From Shouchella clausii (GTDB taxonomy: Bacteria > Bacillota > Bacilli > Bacillales > Bacillaceae_D), in assembly GCF_001598215.1 (NCBI RefSeq), contig NZ_BCXJ01000006.1:248001-312000 (forward strand): a stretch of DNA of 64,000 nucleotides, in the 5' to 3' direction. Positions 52,689 through 61,879 of the stretch are shown piece after piece. The notes below the pieces were generated by a model. The model was not told the origin of the DNA. It searched no databases and worked only from the letters and a program-made list of their open reading frames with translations. How positions within the stretch are numbered: the first letter of the stretch is position 1; every line of letters begins with the position of its first letter. The translations under genes were made by a program, and so were the position numbers.

Positions 52689-53572
52689 CTCGTCTCACCT
52701 CTACTCAGAAGTTGATACAAAAATAATAAGCGTGGCGTATGAATTTGTTTCTTTTCGCCAAGGCGGATAAGATAACCTAAAATGGCATCAAGCTCTAGCT
52801 TCCGCCCCTGCTGATAGTCGACAAGCATCGAAGACTGGTTATTAGCGGTCTTCTCACATACCGCTACTACATAATGCCATAGGGCTTCGTCATCATCGCG
52901 TTCAAGTACAGCTACCGCTTCATGGAATACGCTTTTCATGGCTGCCATATAGCCCTGTTGTTCAATTAAAGCGCCGTTTCTTTCACCAGTAATGGCTGTT
53001 AATGGATTAATGCACGCATTAGCAATCAGTTTTTTTTCGAGAATCGGTTTGTAGGCGGGGAATGTATGTATGTGCAAAATCTGCCCATCGGCGGCATTGC
53101 CAATAACAGCAATGTCTTGTTCCGTCATTCTTTTAAAAGGGGCGATCTTCAGGCTGCCAAGCCCTCTTACTTCAACTACAGCGTCGCCTTCTTTGAACAG
53201 CCCGTATTCCAATACACCGACTGCCACCCTTCCCGTTAGATGGGCAATCTCCTCTAAATGGCCCATGCCATTTTGTACAAACAACCATCTTGTTTGATCG
53301 TACGCCAATGACTCGCCCATCGCTACTGCACTTGGTACATCATAAGATTTGACAGCGCACACAATCAGGTCAAACGGTTTCGTGCCCATGCCTACTTGTG
53401 TGCTCACTTTTTTTTCAGCTTCTGTTTTCCCTTTTAATGAAATACCGCGGTCTTCTAATAGAGCGGCTTGTTCTGCCCGTTTTGTTACTAAAACAACATC
53501 TTGTCCTGGGCGCTTAAAACTAGCTGCTAAAAATAAGCCTACAGCCCCAGCTCCGATTACTGCAATTTTCAC
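52685..53572 (-). CDS. panE: Ketopantoate reductase family protein (PanE/ApbA)
   Basis: NADPH-dependent reduction of 2-dehydropantoate to pantoate is the family reaction, a step towards coenzyme A. The 295-residue product begins with the Rossmann motif KIAVIGAGAVGLFLAA. It has the NADP-binding FDLIVCAVKSYDV near residue 65, FVQNGMGH near residue 99, and the catalytic lysine region KKLIANACINPLTAITG near residue 180. It starts with a GTG after AGGGG. Bacilli may have two such genes; this one matches ylbQ by position. Confidence 0.88.
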   Translation of the reverse strand: MKIAVIGAGAVGLFLAASFKRPGQDVVLVTKRAEQAALLEDRGISLKGKTEAEKKVSTQVGMGTKPFDLIVCAVKSYDVPSAVAMGESLAYDQTRWLFVQNGMGHLEEIAHLTGRVAVGVLEYGLFKEGDAVVEVRGLGSLKIAPFKRMTEQDIAVIGNAADGQILHIHTFPAYKPILEKKLIANACINPLTAITGERNGALIEQQGYMAAMKSVFHEAVAVLERDDDEALWHYVVAVCEKTANNQSSMLVDYQQGRKLELDAILGYLIRLGEKKQIHTPRLLFLYQLLSRGETR

Positions 53573-53724
53573 AAAATGACCCCTCTTTTTTTAGTTGGTC
53601 CTATTGTATCACAGCCAAGTTCATAGATTACCATCATTGGCGAACTTTTTCGTTTTTAATGCGTTTTCATTTGTTTTCTAGTAAAATAGAAGAGGAAGAG
53701 TAAAGGTACTGAAGGAGGATGACT

Positions 53725-54222
53725 ATGACCATTAAAGTGGAACGCTTGCTCGTCAACTACAAGACATTAGAAGAGTTTCGCCATTTCAGAGACTATGGGG
53801 CTGCCGAGCTTTCCATGAAAGACGATTTAAACGACAGCATTATTGAAAACGACAGCGAATCTCCTTTTTATGGCATTTATTACGGAAAAAAACTAGTTGC
53901 GCGAATGAGTTTATACAAAATTGACGGCAACTTTGACCGCTATTTTGACCCTCCGCAAGACTACTTGGAATTGTGGAAACTTGAAGTACTTGAGCCTTAC
54001 CGTGGTCGAGGTTACGGGCGGGCACTCGTTGACTTTGCCAAAAGCTTCGGCCTGCCAGTTAAAACGAATGCGCGCCAAAGCACAGGCGAATTCTGGAGCA
54101 AACTTGGGTTCGAGCCCATTACTTACAATGAAGCACGAGATCGGGGCGAGAGCCCATATGTATGGTTTCCTCAAGGCGTGCAAGAACAAACAACAAAGCC
54201 TGAGCAAGCAAGGGCAGAATAA
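53725..54222 (+). CDS. ylbP: GNAT family acetyltransferase YlbP
   Basis: A 165-residue GNAT fold protein. It starts MTIKVERLLVNYKTLEEFRH, and the acetyl-CoA loop is PYRGRGYGRALVDFAKSFG near residues 93-111. The end is FWSKLGFEPITY followed by a charged tail. The ATG at 53725 has GGAGG 6 nt upstream; the ATG two codons earlier is too close. It is a plus-strand gene convergent with rsfA. The substrate is unknown. Confidence 0.87.
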   Translation: MTIKVERLLVNYKTLEEFRHFRDYGAAELSMKDDLNDSIIENDSESPFYGIYYGKKLVARMSLYKIDGNFDRYFDPPQDYLELWKLEVLEPYRGRGYGRALVDFAKSFGLPVKTNARQSTGEFWSKLGFEPITYNEARDRGESPYVWFPQGVQEQTTKPEQARAE

Positions 54223-54267
54223 TCAAAAAACAAGCCGCTATTTATGTTAGCGGCTTGTTTTTTGATT
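54221..54267. terminator. Bidirectional terminator between ylbP and rsfA
   Basis: AATCAAAAAACAAGCCGCTA and its exact complement form a perfect 20-bp stem with a 7-nt loop. A6 and T6 tracts lie on both arms, so it can end transcription from both convergent genes. Confidence 0.92.
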
Positions 54268-54286
54268 GATAAGTTGACATCGTCCA

Positions 54287-54835
54287 TTAGACTGTGCCTT
54301 CTCCATCTGTGTTCGTCCATTTTCGAGCACGCTCCATAATTTCCAACAGTGCACGGTAATCGTCTGCAATCACTTGTTTTTCTTTTTTTATTTTTTCTAA
54401 CTCTTGTTTCAAACGCTCGTTTTCTTCTCGTAACCGTGTCGCTTCTGCTTGGCTATGTTGTTGTTCTTTAAGCACCTGCAAAAACGCAATGACTTCGTCT
54501 AAATCTATGTTGTTGGCTGTAGGCACTGCTTTTTCCTCAGCTGCTCTTTGCATAACGGCCTTGTCGCTAGTCGTTCCAGCCTTTGCCCTTGTTTTTGCTT
54601 GCTCTCTTTTCTTAGCAGCCCTTTGTTTCTTGGCAAGTGCCACCTCAGCTTCATACTTTTTGCGAATGGTTGAATTCCAACGAAACCCGCAAGCCGCACT
54701 AGTCCGCGATAATTTTTCTGCAGTTTCTTCAAATGCAGCAAGCTGAGTACTGCCTTCCCGAATATGGCGAAGCACCGTTTCGGCAAGGAGCAAATCATCT
54801 TCCTGCGCCCACGCATCTTGGCGGTTAGCTGTCAT
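54287..54835 (-). CDS. rsfA: Prespore-specific regulator RsfA (YlbO), Myb-like
   Basis: A 182-residue RsfA-family regulator. In B. subtilis RsfA tunes sigma-F-dependent forespore genes. An N-terminal Myb/SANT-like domain covers residues 6-62, with [20 protein letters not shown] and [15 protein letters not shown] basic linker follows, then a C-terminal coiled coil (residues 130-168, [20 protein letters not shown]). GAGGAGG precedes the ATG. It is convergent with ylbP. Confidence 0.92.
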   Translation of the reverse strand: MTANRQDAWAQEDDLLLAETVLRHIREGSTQLAAFEETAEKLSRTSAACGFRWNSTIRKKYEAEVALAKKQRAAKKREQAKTRAKAGTTSDKAVMQRAAEEKAVPTANNIDLDEVIAFLQVLKEQQHSQAEATRLREENERLKQELEKIKKEKQVIADDYRALLEIMERARKWTNTDGEGTV

Positions 54836-55131
54836 TGTTTGTCCTCCTCTTTTTTTCCTATACTAATGGGCTTAAATACCCCAGTGAAAGCCGATGGACG
54901 CTCGCCACGCATTTTCCTCTATTTGGGATGGATCAGTACGGTTTTTTAGCAAAGCTGCTTGTCTCCGACTCTAGGCAATCGAATCAAAACGGCAACGGCC
55001 TAGCTAAACGGCTTGTTGTATAGCATGGCGATAGACGAAAAAATCGGTTCTTTTACTAAAATCTATGCTTTCCTCTGGTAAAATAGACGTTTTCTATTAA
55101 ACCAGATTACCCTATTTTGCTGAATATTATT
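54836..55131. other. Non-coding interval between rpmF and rsfA
   Basis: About 300 bp upstream of rsfA and downstream of the rpmF terminator. I find no convincing open reading frame. It should hold the rsfA promoter, but no clear forespore-type element at a sensible distance was found. Confidence 0.5.
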
Positions 55132-55168
55132 CAAAAAAAAAGCAGAAAGCCTGGAGGCTCTCTGCTTT
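55132..55168 (-). terminator. Terminator over the rpmF stop codon
   Basis: AAAGCAGAGAGCCT and AGGCTTTCTGCTTT form a 14-position stem with a CC loop and a T-run on the minus strand. The first bases overlap the rpmF stop. Confidence 0.85.
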
Positions 55169-55340
55169 ACTTAGATGCTACTTTTTCACCCTTGTATGTT
55201 CCACACGCTTTGCAGACGCGGTGAGAAAGTTTGTACTCTCCGCACTCTGGGCATTCCACCATACCTGGCACTTCTAATTTAAAGTGCGTACGGCGTTTAT
55301 TTTTCCTTGTTTTAGAAGTTCTTCTAAACGGTACTGCCAT
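55167..55340 (-). CDS. rpmF: Ribosomal protein L32 (bL32, zinc type)
   Basis: A 57-residue 50S protein starting [20 protein letters not shown]. The zinc-binding cysteine pairs are in [18 protein letters not shown] near residues 30-47, so this is the zinc-dependent form. The ATG at 55340 follows AGGAGGTG. It lies 37 bp after ylbN, its usual operon partner. Confidence 0.97.
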   Translation of the reverse strand: MAVPFRRTSKTRKNKRRTHFKLEVPGMVECPECGEYKLSHRVCKACGTYKGEKVASK

Positions 55341-55377
55341 TGTTAACACCTCCTTCAAGCATTCGGACGATACAGTA

Positions 55378-55893
55378 TTACTCTTTATCAAAAAATTTTG
55401 CTAGATCAGCGAGCCGCGGGTCAATCCGCTCTTTTTTCTCCTTGTCTGTCACAAGCTCCCAACCATTTCCTGACGGGGGCGCCTGCACGTCTGAAGGATT
55501 GTCCGCAAAGACTTGAATCGGTATGTTCACAAAGATCCGCTCTTTCATAACTGGCAGCAAATCAATCTTTTCACCTGTATACGTGTACGTATCCTCTACT
55601 TCAAGCTCCGGCGGAGGCAATTCTCCTTCGGGCACAAAATGCGCTTCTTCCTTTAGCTCATATGGCCAAACAACGTCGGCTAATGTCCGTGAGCAAGGAA
55701 GCGTCAGCTCTCCTTTTAAAGTAAACGAAAACGAGTATACATTTCGCTTTGCTGACACTGTCCCATTTATTTGAATGGGGCTCGCCGCTCGTACATCTTG
55801 ATGTTCAGTAAGATCGTCTTCCACTTCGATCGTTTGCTCGAAATGAATGGGCTCATAGCGAGCCTGTTGCAACTGCTGAACATTCCATTCCAT
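55378..55893 (-). CDS. ylbN: YceD/DUF177 family protein YlbN
   Basis: A 171-residue DUF177 protein, acidic and without membrane segments. The conserved central part is [20 protein letters not shown] near residues 58-77, and the family end is [13 protein letters not shown]. Homologues (E. coli YceD, plant DCL-related) are linked to 23S rRNA or large-subunit biogenesis, which agrees with its constant position before rpmF. The biochemical role is not settled. Confidence 0.92.
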   Translation of the reverse strand: MEWNVQQLQQARYEPIHFEQTIEVEDDLTEHQDVRAASPIQINGTVSAKRNVYSFSFTLKGELTLPCSRTLADVVWPYELKEEAHFVPEGELPPPELEVEDTYTYTGEKIDLLPVMKERIFVNIPIQVFADNPSDVQAPPSGNGWELVTDKEKKERIDPRLADLAKFFDKE

Positions 55894-56001
55894 ACTTAAT
55901 TCACCTCATAAGGCAACAAAAATCATTATAAAACCAAGGCTTCATAATGTCAATCTTTTTTCTTTACAGTTACTGCCGTTTCCCTTAACGCTGCCATAGG
56001 T

Positions 56002-56007
56002 TATAAT
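56002..56007 (+). promoter_or_regulatory. -10 element for tmcAL
   Basis: A perfect TATAAT lies 70 bp before the tmcAL start in the divergent interval with ylbN. No good -35 is seen 17 bp upstream, so only the -10 is called. Confidence 0.4.
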
Positions 56008-56076
56008 TTACCCAAGTACGTCCCATTTTAGCATGCGGGACGACTATGCGCAAAATCAAGAGGAGGGCTTATAGGC

Positions 56077-57294
56077 GTGAGAGCACTTGGTTTAGTTGTA
56101 GAATACAATCCATTCCATAATGGCCATCTGCACCACTTGACACAAGCAAAGCAGCAAACAGGCGCAGACGTGGTCGTGGCTGTCATGAGTGGCACTTTTT
56201 TGCAACGGGGCGAACCAGCGCTTTTATCACGCTGGTATCGGGCAGAAATGGCATTGGCTGCTGGAGCCGACCTCGTTGTTGAACTCCCTTATGCTTATTC
56301 CGTACAGACGGCAGAGCGCTTCGCTGAAGGCGCAGTTACGATCTTAGCTGCACTCCGTTGTTCTGTGCTAAATTTTGGCAGTGAGAAAGGAGAAATGGCT
56401 CCTTTTTATGCACTTACCGAGTTTATGAACGACCACCAAGCAGCATACGATCACCATGTGAAACAGTTTTTAAAAAATGGGGTTTCGTACCCAAAAGCAA
56501 GCGCACAAGCCTTTTCCATGCTGTCTGGACACGAAAAAGTGCTGGGATTAGATAAGCCGAACAATATTCTTGGTTACCATTACGTGAAAGCGATCCAACG
56601 CCTTGGAATCAGCATGGAAGCAACGACAACGTTGCGTATTCAAGCCGGCTACCATGACGAGCAGCTTGCTGGACCAATAGCGAGCGCAACGGCAATCCGC
56701 AAAGCGCTATTGTCTGGCGAAAACATTGAGACAGCCGTGCCTGCGCACACAGCACGCCTGATTCAAACGTATAGGCGCCGTTACCGGTTGTTGCATACAT
56801 GGGAGCATTATTTCCCCTTTCTCCAGTACAAAGTACTGACAACGCCACTTGCTGAATTGGCCAAAACGGCTGAATGCAGCGAAGGGCTTGAACACCGCTT
56901 AAGAGATTCACTATTTAGCGCCTCTTCCTTCCAAGACTGGCTATCAGCCGCGAAAACGAAACGCTATACACAAACGAGGCTCCAACGTTTGTTTGCCCAT
57001 TTGTTAACGGGCACAACTGCAGAAGAGAATACGGCTATCCAACAAAACGGTCCCGCTTACATTCGCCTTCTCGGTATGAGCGAAACAGGCAAAACATACA
57101 TAAGGGAACACAAAAAAACCTTTTCCTTGCCCCTCGTTACAAGACAAGCAGAACTGCGCCGCTACGGGCAAGCAGGGGAACAAGAACTTCGCATTAGCCA
57201 GTGTTACTGGCTGCCATTGCCACCACAGGCGCTAAAACAGGAAATCACTCGAGAATTCCAGCAAAAGCCCATTAATTGGGAAAAGCGCAGCTAA
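56077..57294 (+). CDS. tmcAL: tRNA(Met) cytidine acetate ligase TmcAL (YlbM)
   Basis: Uses acetate and ATP to acetylate the wobble cytidine of elongator tRNA-Met. The 405-residue product begins [20 protein letters not shown], the nucleotidyltransferase HxGH-like motif. Next come [20 protein letters not shown] near residues 38-57 and [20 protein letters not shown] near residue 65. Later [14 protein letters not shown] near residue 161 is typical of the family. It starts with a GTG preceded by AGGAGGG. It is on the plus strand, convergent with ylbL with only 5 bp between the two genes. Confidence 0.94.
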   Translation: MRALGLVVEYNPFHNGHLHHLTQAKQQTGADVVVAVMSGTFLQRGEPALLSRWYRAEMALAAGADLVVELPYAYSVQTAERFAEGAVTILAALRCSVLNFGSEKGEMAPFYALTEFMNDHQAAYDHHVKQFLKNGVSYPKASAQAFSMLSGHEKVLGLDKPNNILGYHYVKAIQRLGISMEATTTLRIQAGYHDEQLAGPIASATAIRKALLSGENIETAVPAHTARLIQTYRRRYRLLHTWEHYFPFLQYKVLTTPLAELAKTAECSEGLEHRLRDSLFSASSFQDWLSAAKTKRYTQTRLQRLFAHLLTGTTAEENTAIQQNGPAYIRLLGMSETGKTYIREHKKTFSLPLVTRQAELRRYGQAGEQELRISQCYWLPLPPQALKQEITREFQQKPINWEKRS

Positions 57295-57316
57295 GATGCT
57301 TATGATGCTGCGCTTT
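57282..57316. terminator. Inverted repeat spanning both stop codons of tmcAL and ylbL
   Basis: AAAGCGCAGC (57282-57291) and GCTGCGCTTT (57307-57316) form a perfect 10-bp stem whose loop holds both convergent stop codons. U-tracts are short (TTTTCC on the minus side), so it is a plausible shared terminator built into the coding ends. Confidence 0.55.
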
Positions 57317-58352
57317 CCTTTGGAGGAAGCCCTTTAAGGAAGCTAAGCGCTTCTTCCAATGTATCAACTGGAATGATTTCCATATTGCTGCCTATCGCTT
57401 CGGCGGCTGCTTTTGCCTCTTTATAATTGGAATGGTGCGCGCCATTTTCATTTGGGGCAAGAAAATAATCGGCGCCTTCCCGGTCAGCGGCAACCACCTT
57501 TTGCTTGGCTCCGCCAATTGGCCCAACATTTCCATCATCGTCAATCGTTCCTGTTCCTGCTATTTGGTATCCTTTTGTTAAGTCAATCTCAAGAAGCTGG
57601 CTATAAATTTCAAGGGCAAACATCAATCCCGCTGATGGGCCGCCAATGGAGCCTGCTGAAATCTCGACAGCCGGATCAAACCTTGCTGACCGTTTTGTTA
57701 CTGGTCCAACTATGCCGATGCCTACTTGTCCGTCTTCGACACTTTGGTCTACAGGAAAAGTCGAAAAGGTAAACGTATCTGTGCGGATAGCCGTTCCCCG
57801 TTCATATGTTAGTTCTACCGTTTCGCCTTCCTTGTAATCGGAAATGTGGTCAAATAGCTCTTCCACTGTTTCGATCGTTTCGCCGTTCACTGCAGTAATC
57901 AAATCACCCGCTTCCAGCACACCGTCCGCCGACATACCAGGGACTACTCCTGTTACGAAAACGCCACTGTAATCAATTTCCACTTCGCCTTTGCCAGCAG
58001 CCCGATATGCCGCTATTTTTGCGCTCTCTTGCGAATTGTTCATCAGCATAATTTGCCGCTCATCATATTCTTCATCGGAAATGTTCTTAGGAGCCGGAGA
58101 AAGTGAGCGAAATTGGCTAAACAGCGACCAAACAGCTAGCAACGGTGTCGCTCTTGCACTTCTGATAGTCGTCAACATGAAGGCACCAGTATCGTCTTTA
58201 TAGCCTTCCTCTACCTCGATCATCCCCTCCAACGTTTGGGCAATCCCAGGTTGACTGTAATAATAAGGAAGCTCCAGCCGTCCAAGAACAACGATAATAA
58301 TAAATAATAGCACCCAACGCTTCCAAGTAAACGTACGTCGCGTCCCTTCCAT
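57300..58352 (-). CDS. ylbL: PDZ and Lon-type protease domain protein YlbL
   Basis: A 350-residue membrane-anchored serine protease. One N-terminal membrane helix (WVLLFIIIVVLGRLEL) is followed by an extracytoplasmic part and a PDZ domain near residues 120-200 (GVVPGMSADGVLEAGDLITA). A Lon S16-type catalytic domain follows, with the serine in SIGGPSAGLMFALEIY near residue 240 and the lysine in GGAKQKVVAADREG near residue 285. B. subtilis YlbL is linked to degradation of the division inhibitor YneA after DNA damage. It follows ylbK by 3 bp. Confidence 0.93.
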   Translation of the reverse strand: MEGTRRTFTWKRWVLLFIIIVVLGRLELPYYYSQPGIAQTLEGMIEVEEGYKDDTGAFMLTTIRSARATPLLAVWSLFSQFRSLSPAPKNISDEEYDERQIMLMNNSQESAKIAAYRAAGKGEVEIDYSGVFVTGVVPGMSADGVLEAGDLITAVNGETIETVEELFDHISDYKEGETVELTYERGTAIRTDTFTFSTFPVDQSVEDGQVGIGIVGPVTKRSARFDPAVEISAGSIGGPSAGLMFALEIYSQLLEIDLTKGYQIAGTGTIDDDGNVGPIGGAKQKVVAADREGADYFLAPNENGAHHSNYKEAKAAAEAIGSNMEIIPVDTLEEALSFLKGLPPKESAAS

Positions 58353-58355
58353 CTC

Positions 58356-59138
58356 CTACCTCCATTGGTCAATCAACTTCAAAATCCCCGGGAGTTGTTC
58401 TCTGCATGCATCTGCCCCTTGCTTAATGAGCTGGTCTGTCTCTGAAAAGTCTAGCGGAGACGAGTGTTTAAGAATCGGCCGCAGCAGAATGTCACCGGCA
58501 TGTTCCTGTTTCCGCGCTAACTCCCTTCCCATTACATCCATCGTTTGCATGAGAATTTCATAGATTGAGGGCGATGTAAGTGTTGTTCGAAAATAGGAAA
58601 CGTCAACAGCAATGACAATATCCGCCCCCATTTGGCGGACAACAGATACTGGCACCCGTTCTACAACCCCGCCATCTACTAAAAGCTGCCCGTCCTGTTG
58701 GACAGGAACAAAAATGCCTGGAATCGACAGGCTTGCTCGAACCGCCTTAGCGACGTCTCCCTTTGACATCACCACTTTTTGGCCGCTTAAGAGATCGGTT
58801 GCTACCACTTGTACTGGCGGAAAAAGCGACTCCAGCTTTTTTCTTTTAGCCAGTAGACGAATAAGGCTTTCAATCTTTTGGCCAGCAATAAGCCCTTGTT
58901 TTGAGACCGTAAAATCCAAGTAATATTTTCGTTTGAAACGTTTTGCAAAAATTTCCATCGTTTCAACCGAATGGCCTACACCATACATAGTCGCGACCAG
59001 TGCCCCCATGCTGCTACCAGCTAGATAATCAATTCGAACGCCCGCTTCTGTAAGCGTCTTTAACACACCAATGTGGGCAAAGCCTCTAGCCCCGCCAGAA
59101 CCAAGGGCCAGTCCAATCGTTGGCTTTTTGGCGCCCAT
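58356..59138 (-). CDS. ylbK: Patatin-like phospholipase family protein YlbK (RssA type)
   Basis: A 260-residue patatin-fold hydrolase. The oxyanion motif is LGSGGARGFAHIG near residues 13-25. The nucleophile serine is in the GXSXG motif AGSSMGAL near residue 43, and the partner aspartate is in LVDGGVVERVP near residue 157. The ATG at 59138 is used because GGAGG lies 8 nt upstream. It forms a two-gene unit with ylbL and is divergent from ylbJ. The lipid substrate is unknown. Confidence 0.92.
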   Translation of the reverse strand: MGAKKPTIGLALGSGGARGFAHIGVLKTLTEAGVRIDYLAGSSMGALVATMYGVGHSVETMEIFAKRFKRKYYLDFTVSKQGLIAGQKIESLIRLLAKRKKLESLFPPVQVVATDLLSGQKVVMSKGDVAKAVRASLSIPGIFVPVQQDGQLLVDGGVVERVPVSVVRQMGADIVIAVDVSYFRTTLTSPSIYEILMQTMDVMGRELARKQEHAGDILLRPILKHSSPLDFSETDQLIKQGADACREQLPGILKLIDQWR

Positions 59139-59260
59139 AGGCATTTCCTCCTTATTGTACTCGTTCGCTTAACGTGTTTCAATCTTATGGTCTAAACCAA
59201 ACCGTTATGCGTATATTTAAGAGGACAGGCATCAGCTATGAAAAAGGAGGACGCCCATTC

Positions 59261-60478
59261 ATGAAAGAAGCCCACTTTGCATCGCTCGTTAAAACTGGTT
59301 TCCTTGCGGGCGCCGCACTTGTGCTTGCATTTGCGCTCATGCTGTTTCCTAAAGAGGCACTGGACGCGTCAACACGCGGCCTTGAGATGTGGTGGCACGT
59401 CGTCTTTCCGTCGCTTTTGCCTTTCTTTATCGTTTCCGAATTACTGATCGGCTTTGGAGTAGTTTCGTTTATAGGCGTACTATTGGAACCGCTCATGCGC
59501 CCGCTCTTCTCTGTACCTGGCATTGGCGGCTTTGTTTGGGCAATGGGGCTAGCCAGCGGCAATCCTGCAGGGGCTAAGCTAGCTGTCCGCATGCGCCAAC
59601 AAAAAAAAGTCACGCGAATAGAAGGCGAACGCCTTGCCGCTTTTACGAATTCGTCTAATCCCTTGTTTATCTTTGGGGCAATTGCAGTCGGTTTTTTCCA
59701 CGACGCTGCACTAGGAATCGTTTTGGCAATCGCCCACTATGGTGGCAACGTGTTAGTCGGGCTTTCCATGCGTTTTTATGGGCTTACTGAAACGGACGAG
59801 AAAAGCCGCAGCAAAAAGGGGCTACACCTAAAAGACGCTTTCTTGCTCTTGCATGAAGAACGCTTGAAAGATGGGCGCACGCTCGGAAAGTTGCTCGGCG
59901 ATGCCGTTCGCTCATCTATCCAAACGCTGCTGTTGATTGGCGGTTTTATTATCTTGTTTTCCGTGTTAAACCAGATGCTGTCACTACTGGGCGTTCTTAG
60001 CCTTGTAGCACTAGCAGTCCAACAGCTCTTTTCGCTTGTTGCGCTTCCGCCTGATCTAGCTAAGCCTTTTTTAGCTGGTCTGTTTGAAATCACAATTGGC
60101 GCCGAACAAATAAGCAGCACAGACAGCGTTTCTATGTTGTTTCAGCTCATTGTTGTTTCCTTCATCCTTGGGTTCGGAGGCTTTTCGGTGCAAGCCCAAG
60201 TGGCCAGCATCTTGACTGAATCAGACCTGCGTTTCCGCCCATTTTTTTTCGCCCGTTTTCTGCACGGCTTGTTTGCCGCTTTGCTAGCCGCACTCCTATT
60301 TAAACCGCTCTATAAGCCGAATGCCCACGAAACAGGAAGCTTTGGCGCCAACGCTCCTGCTTTGTTTGGCGAACGTATTTGGGAATGGCTCACCGCCTAC
60401 GGTGGCGTGATCACCCTATGTGCGCTGTTGTTTTTTATTTTCGCCAACGTCCGCGTTTGGTTACGCGAAGTCGGCTAG
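59261..60478 (+). CDS. ylbJ: Sporulation integral membrane protein YlbJ
   Basis: A 405-residue polytopic membrane protein of the YlbJ family, needed in the mother cell for heat-resistant spores of B. subtilis (sigma-E regulon). About eight to ten membrane segments are visible. Gate/nucleoside-recognition-like motifs are LFPKEALDASTRGLEMWWH near residue 24 and PSLLPFFIVSELLIGFGVV near residue 46; others are GLASGNPAGAKLAVRM near residue 92 and FTNSSNPLFIFGAIAVGFF near residue 128. The ATG at 59261 follows AAGGAGG; the longer open frame is dismissed. Its stop overlaps that of coaD. No clear sigma-E promoter was recognised. Confidence 0.93.
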   Translation: MKEAHFASLVKTGFLAGAALVLAFALMLFPKEALDASTRGLEMWWHVVFPSLLPFFIVSELLIGFGVVSFIGVLLEPLMRPLFSVPGIGGFVWAMGLASGNPAGAKLAVRMRQQKKVTRIEGERLAAFTNSSNPLFIFGAIAVGFFHDAALGIVLAIAHYGGNVLVGLSMRFYGLTETDEKSRSKKGLHLKDAFLLLHEERLKDGRTLGKLLGDAVRSSIQTLLLIGGFIILFSVLNQMLSLLGVLSLVALAVQQLFSLVALPPDLAKPFLAGLFEITIGAEQISSTDSVSMLFQLIVVSFILGFGGFSVQAQVASILTESDLRFRPFFFARFLHGLFAALLAALLFKPLYKPNAHETGSFGANAPALFGERIWEWLTAYGGVITLCALLFFIFANVRVWLREVG

Positions 60479-60954
60479 CGACGGTATACTTCCTTAAGAG
60501 CATAAGCAACAGGCTGTGGCACAAGCTTTGACACATCTTGGGAGTAGCTCGCCACCTCTTTAACAATGCTGGAACTGACATAAGAATAATTCGGATCTGT
60601 CATCAAAAACAGGGTGTCCAACTGTGGCGCAAGTTCTTTGTTCATTGCGGCAATATTTTTTTCATATTCAAAATCAGCATTTGAGCGGAGGCCTCGCACA
60701 ATGGCCGTCGCCTCCTTTTCTCTCGCATAATCGACAAGCAAGCCATCAAACGAATCAATGGTCGCGTTTTTTATATGGGCAATGGATTCCCGTAACAGCC
60801 GCTCCCGTTCTGCCAATGGAAAGAGCGGCTTTTTTTTGTTGTTGATTAAAATGGCGATAATGATCTCGTCAAACAGTGCGCCAGCCCGTTCAAATAAGTC
60901 AATATGGCCATTCGTGACAGGGTCAAAGCTCCCTGAACAAATTGCTCTTTTCAT
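60475..60954 (-). CDS. coaD: Phosphopantetheine adenylyltransferase
   Basis: Transfers AMP to 4'-phosphopantetheine, the penultimate step of coenzyme A synthesis. The 159-residue product starts MKRAICSGSFDPVTNGHIDL with the HxGH-type motif TNGHID. RGLRSNADFEYE is near residue 88 and the closing SSSIVKEVA motif near residue 127. It follows rsmD by 4 bp. Its stop codon shares CTAG with that of convergent ylbJ. Confidence 0.97.
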   Translation of the reverse strand: MKRAICSGSFDPVTNGHIDLFERAGALFDEIIIAILINNKKKPLFPLAERERLLRESIAHIKNATIDSFDGLLVDYAREKEATAIVRGLRSNADFEYEKNIAAMNKELAPQLDTLFLMTDPNYSYVSSSIVKEVASYSQDVSKLVPQPVAYALKEVYRR

Positions 60955-60958
60955 CTAA

Positions 60959-61510
60959 TCAACCCTTCTTGTAAACCGTTAGTTTCGTATCGCCATAGCA
61001 TTCTTCCCGCCCTTTTACTAAAGGCCCTGCTGTATCTGGCAACTGTATATGTAGTGCTGTTTCACAAACCGTTACGCCTGCTGGCGCAAGCAAATTGTAG
61101 TCGTCAATCAAACCAAAAAGCGTCTCCATTTGTTGCTTGGCATAAGGGGGGTCTAACAAAATAAGGTCAAATGAGACGTCTCGCTTTCCTACTGCTTTTA
61201 AAGCGCGCAAGCTATCATTCCGGTATACTTCTGCTTTATCTGTATAGCCAGCATGGCTTAAATTGGCGTGAATCGTTGCAATTGCTTGCTTGTTCTGGTC
61301 AACAAAAATGCATGACTCCATTCCCCTGCTTAGCGCCTCAATCCCTAAAGCACCGCTACCTGCATAAAGGTCTAAGGCCTTCCCTCCATCAAAATAAGGG
61401 CCAATGATATTGAACATCGCTTCTTTTACTTTATCTGTCGTCGGCCGTGTTGTTTTTCCAGGAACGGCTTTTAACTGTAAGCCCCGTGCTTCACCAGCAA
61501 TAACCCTCAT
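60959..61510 (-). CDS. rsmD: 16S rRNA (guanine-966-N2)-methyltransferase RsmD
   Basis: N2-methylates G966 of 16S rRNA. The 183-residue product has the RsmD start MRVIAGEARGLQLKAVPG and TRPTTDKVKEAMFNIIGPYF near residues 22-41. SAM motif I is ALDLYAGSGALGIEALSRG near residue 48, and the catalytic motif is LILLDPPYAKQQ near residue 117. The ATG at 61510 follows AGGTGATGG; two upstream in-frame ATGs are less likely. It forms a pair with coaD as in other bacilli. Confidence 0.95.
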   Translation of the reverse strand: MRVIAGEARGLQLKAVPGKTTRPTTDKVKEAMFNIIGPYFDGGKALDLYAGSGALGIEALSRGMESCIFVDQNKQAIATIHANLSHAGYTDKAEVYRNDSLRALKAVGKRDVSFDLILLDPPYAKQQMETLFGLIDDYNLLAPAGVTVCETALHIQLPDTAGPLVKGREECYGDTKLTVYKKG

Positions 61511-61867
61511 TTCCATCACCTAATCATCTGTTTTTCTTCTATCGTACCATATATGAACCTCTCCTACTTGCAACACGCTTACAGTCTGTCCAAGTTTTGA
61601 CGGATCGGATTACGGCGCCTTCTTCTCCTACAGTAAGCAGACAATCGCTTTAGGTCCGGAAATATCCTACAGACGAAGAGCTAGTCCAGTACTAAATGAT
61701 TCGCATCTCCTTTCATTCATACTGCAACGTTATATCTAGTTAACATTGATGATATCAAATTGCCACAAACAAGAGCAATAAGACTTCCAGGCTTCGTCTA
61801 GCCGGATCATTCATCCCCTTCCCATTAGAGAAAAGGAACTTCTTTCAAAAAGCTGTTAAAAGACGTG
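61511..61867. other. Non-coding interval upstream of rsmD
   Basis: About 360 bp with no convincing gene on either strand. It must hold the rsmD-coaD promoter (minus), which I could not place with confidence. Motifs such as TACAGTCTG near 61591 resemble the terminator-linked element described in the findings, but no hairpin follows. Confidence 0.5.
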
Positions 61868-61873
61868 TATAAA
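61844..61873 (+). promoter_or_regulatory. Possible promoter of the structured RNA
   Basis: TTCAAA (61844-61849) and TATAAA (61868-61873) on the plus strand with 18-bp spacing would start transcription near 61880, at the edge of the hairpin-rich stretch. Confidence 0.4.
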
Positions 61874-61879
61874 GCGACG

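Noticed and set aside
54850-54879. GTATT and GGAAAAAAA at 16-bp spacing as a sigma-F promoter for rsfA
   Set aside because: The -10 would lie directly against the ribosome-binding site, leaving no room for a transcript start upstream of it.
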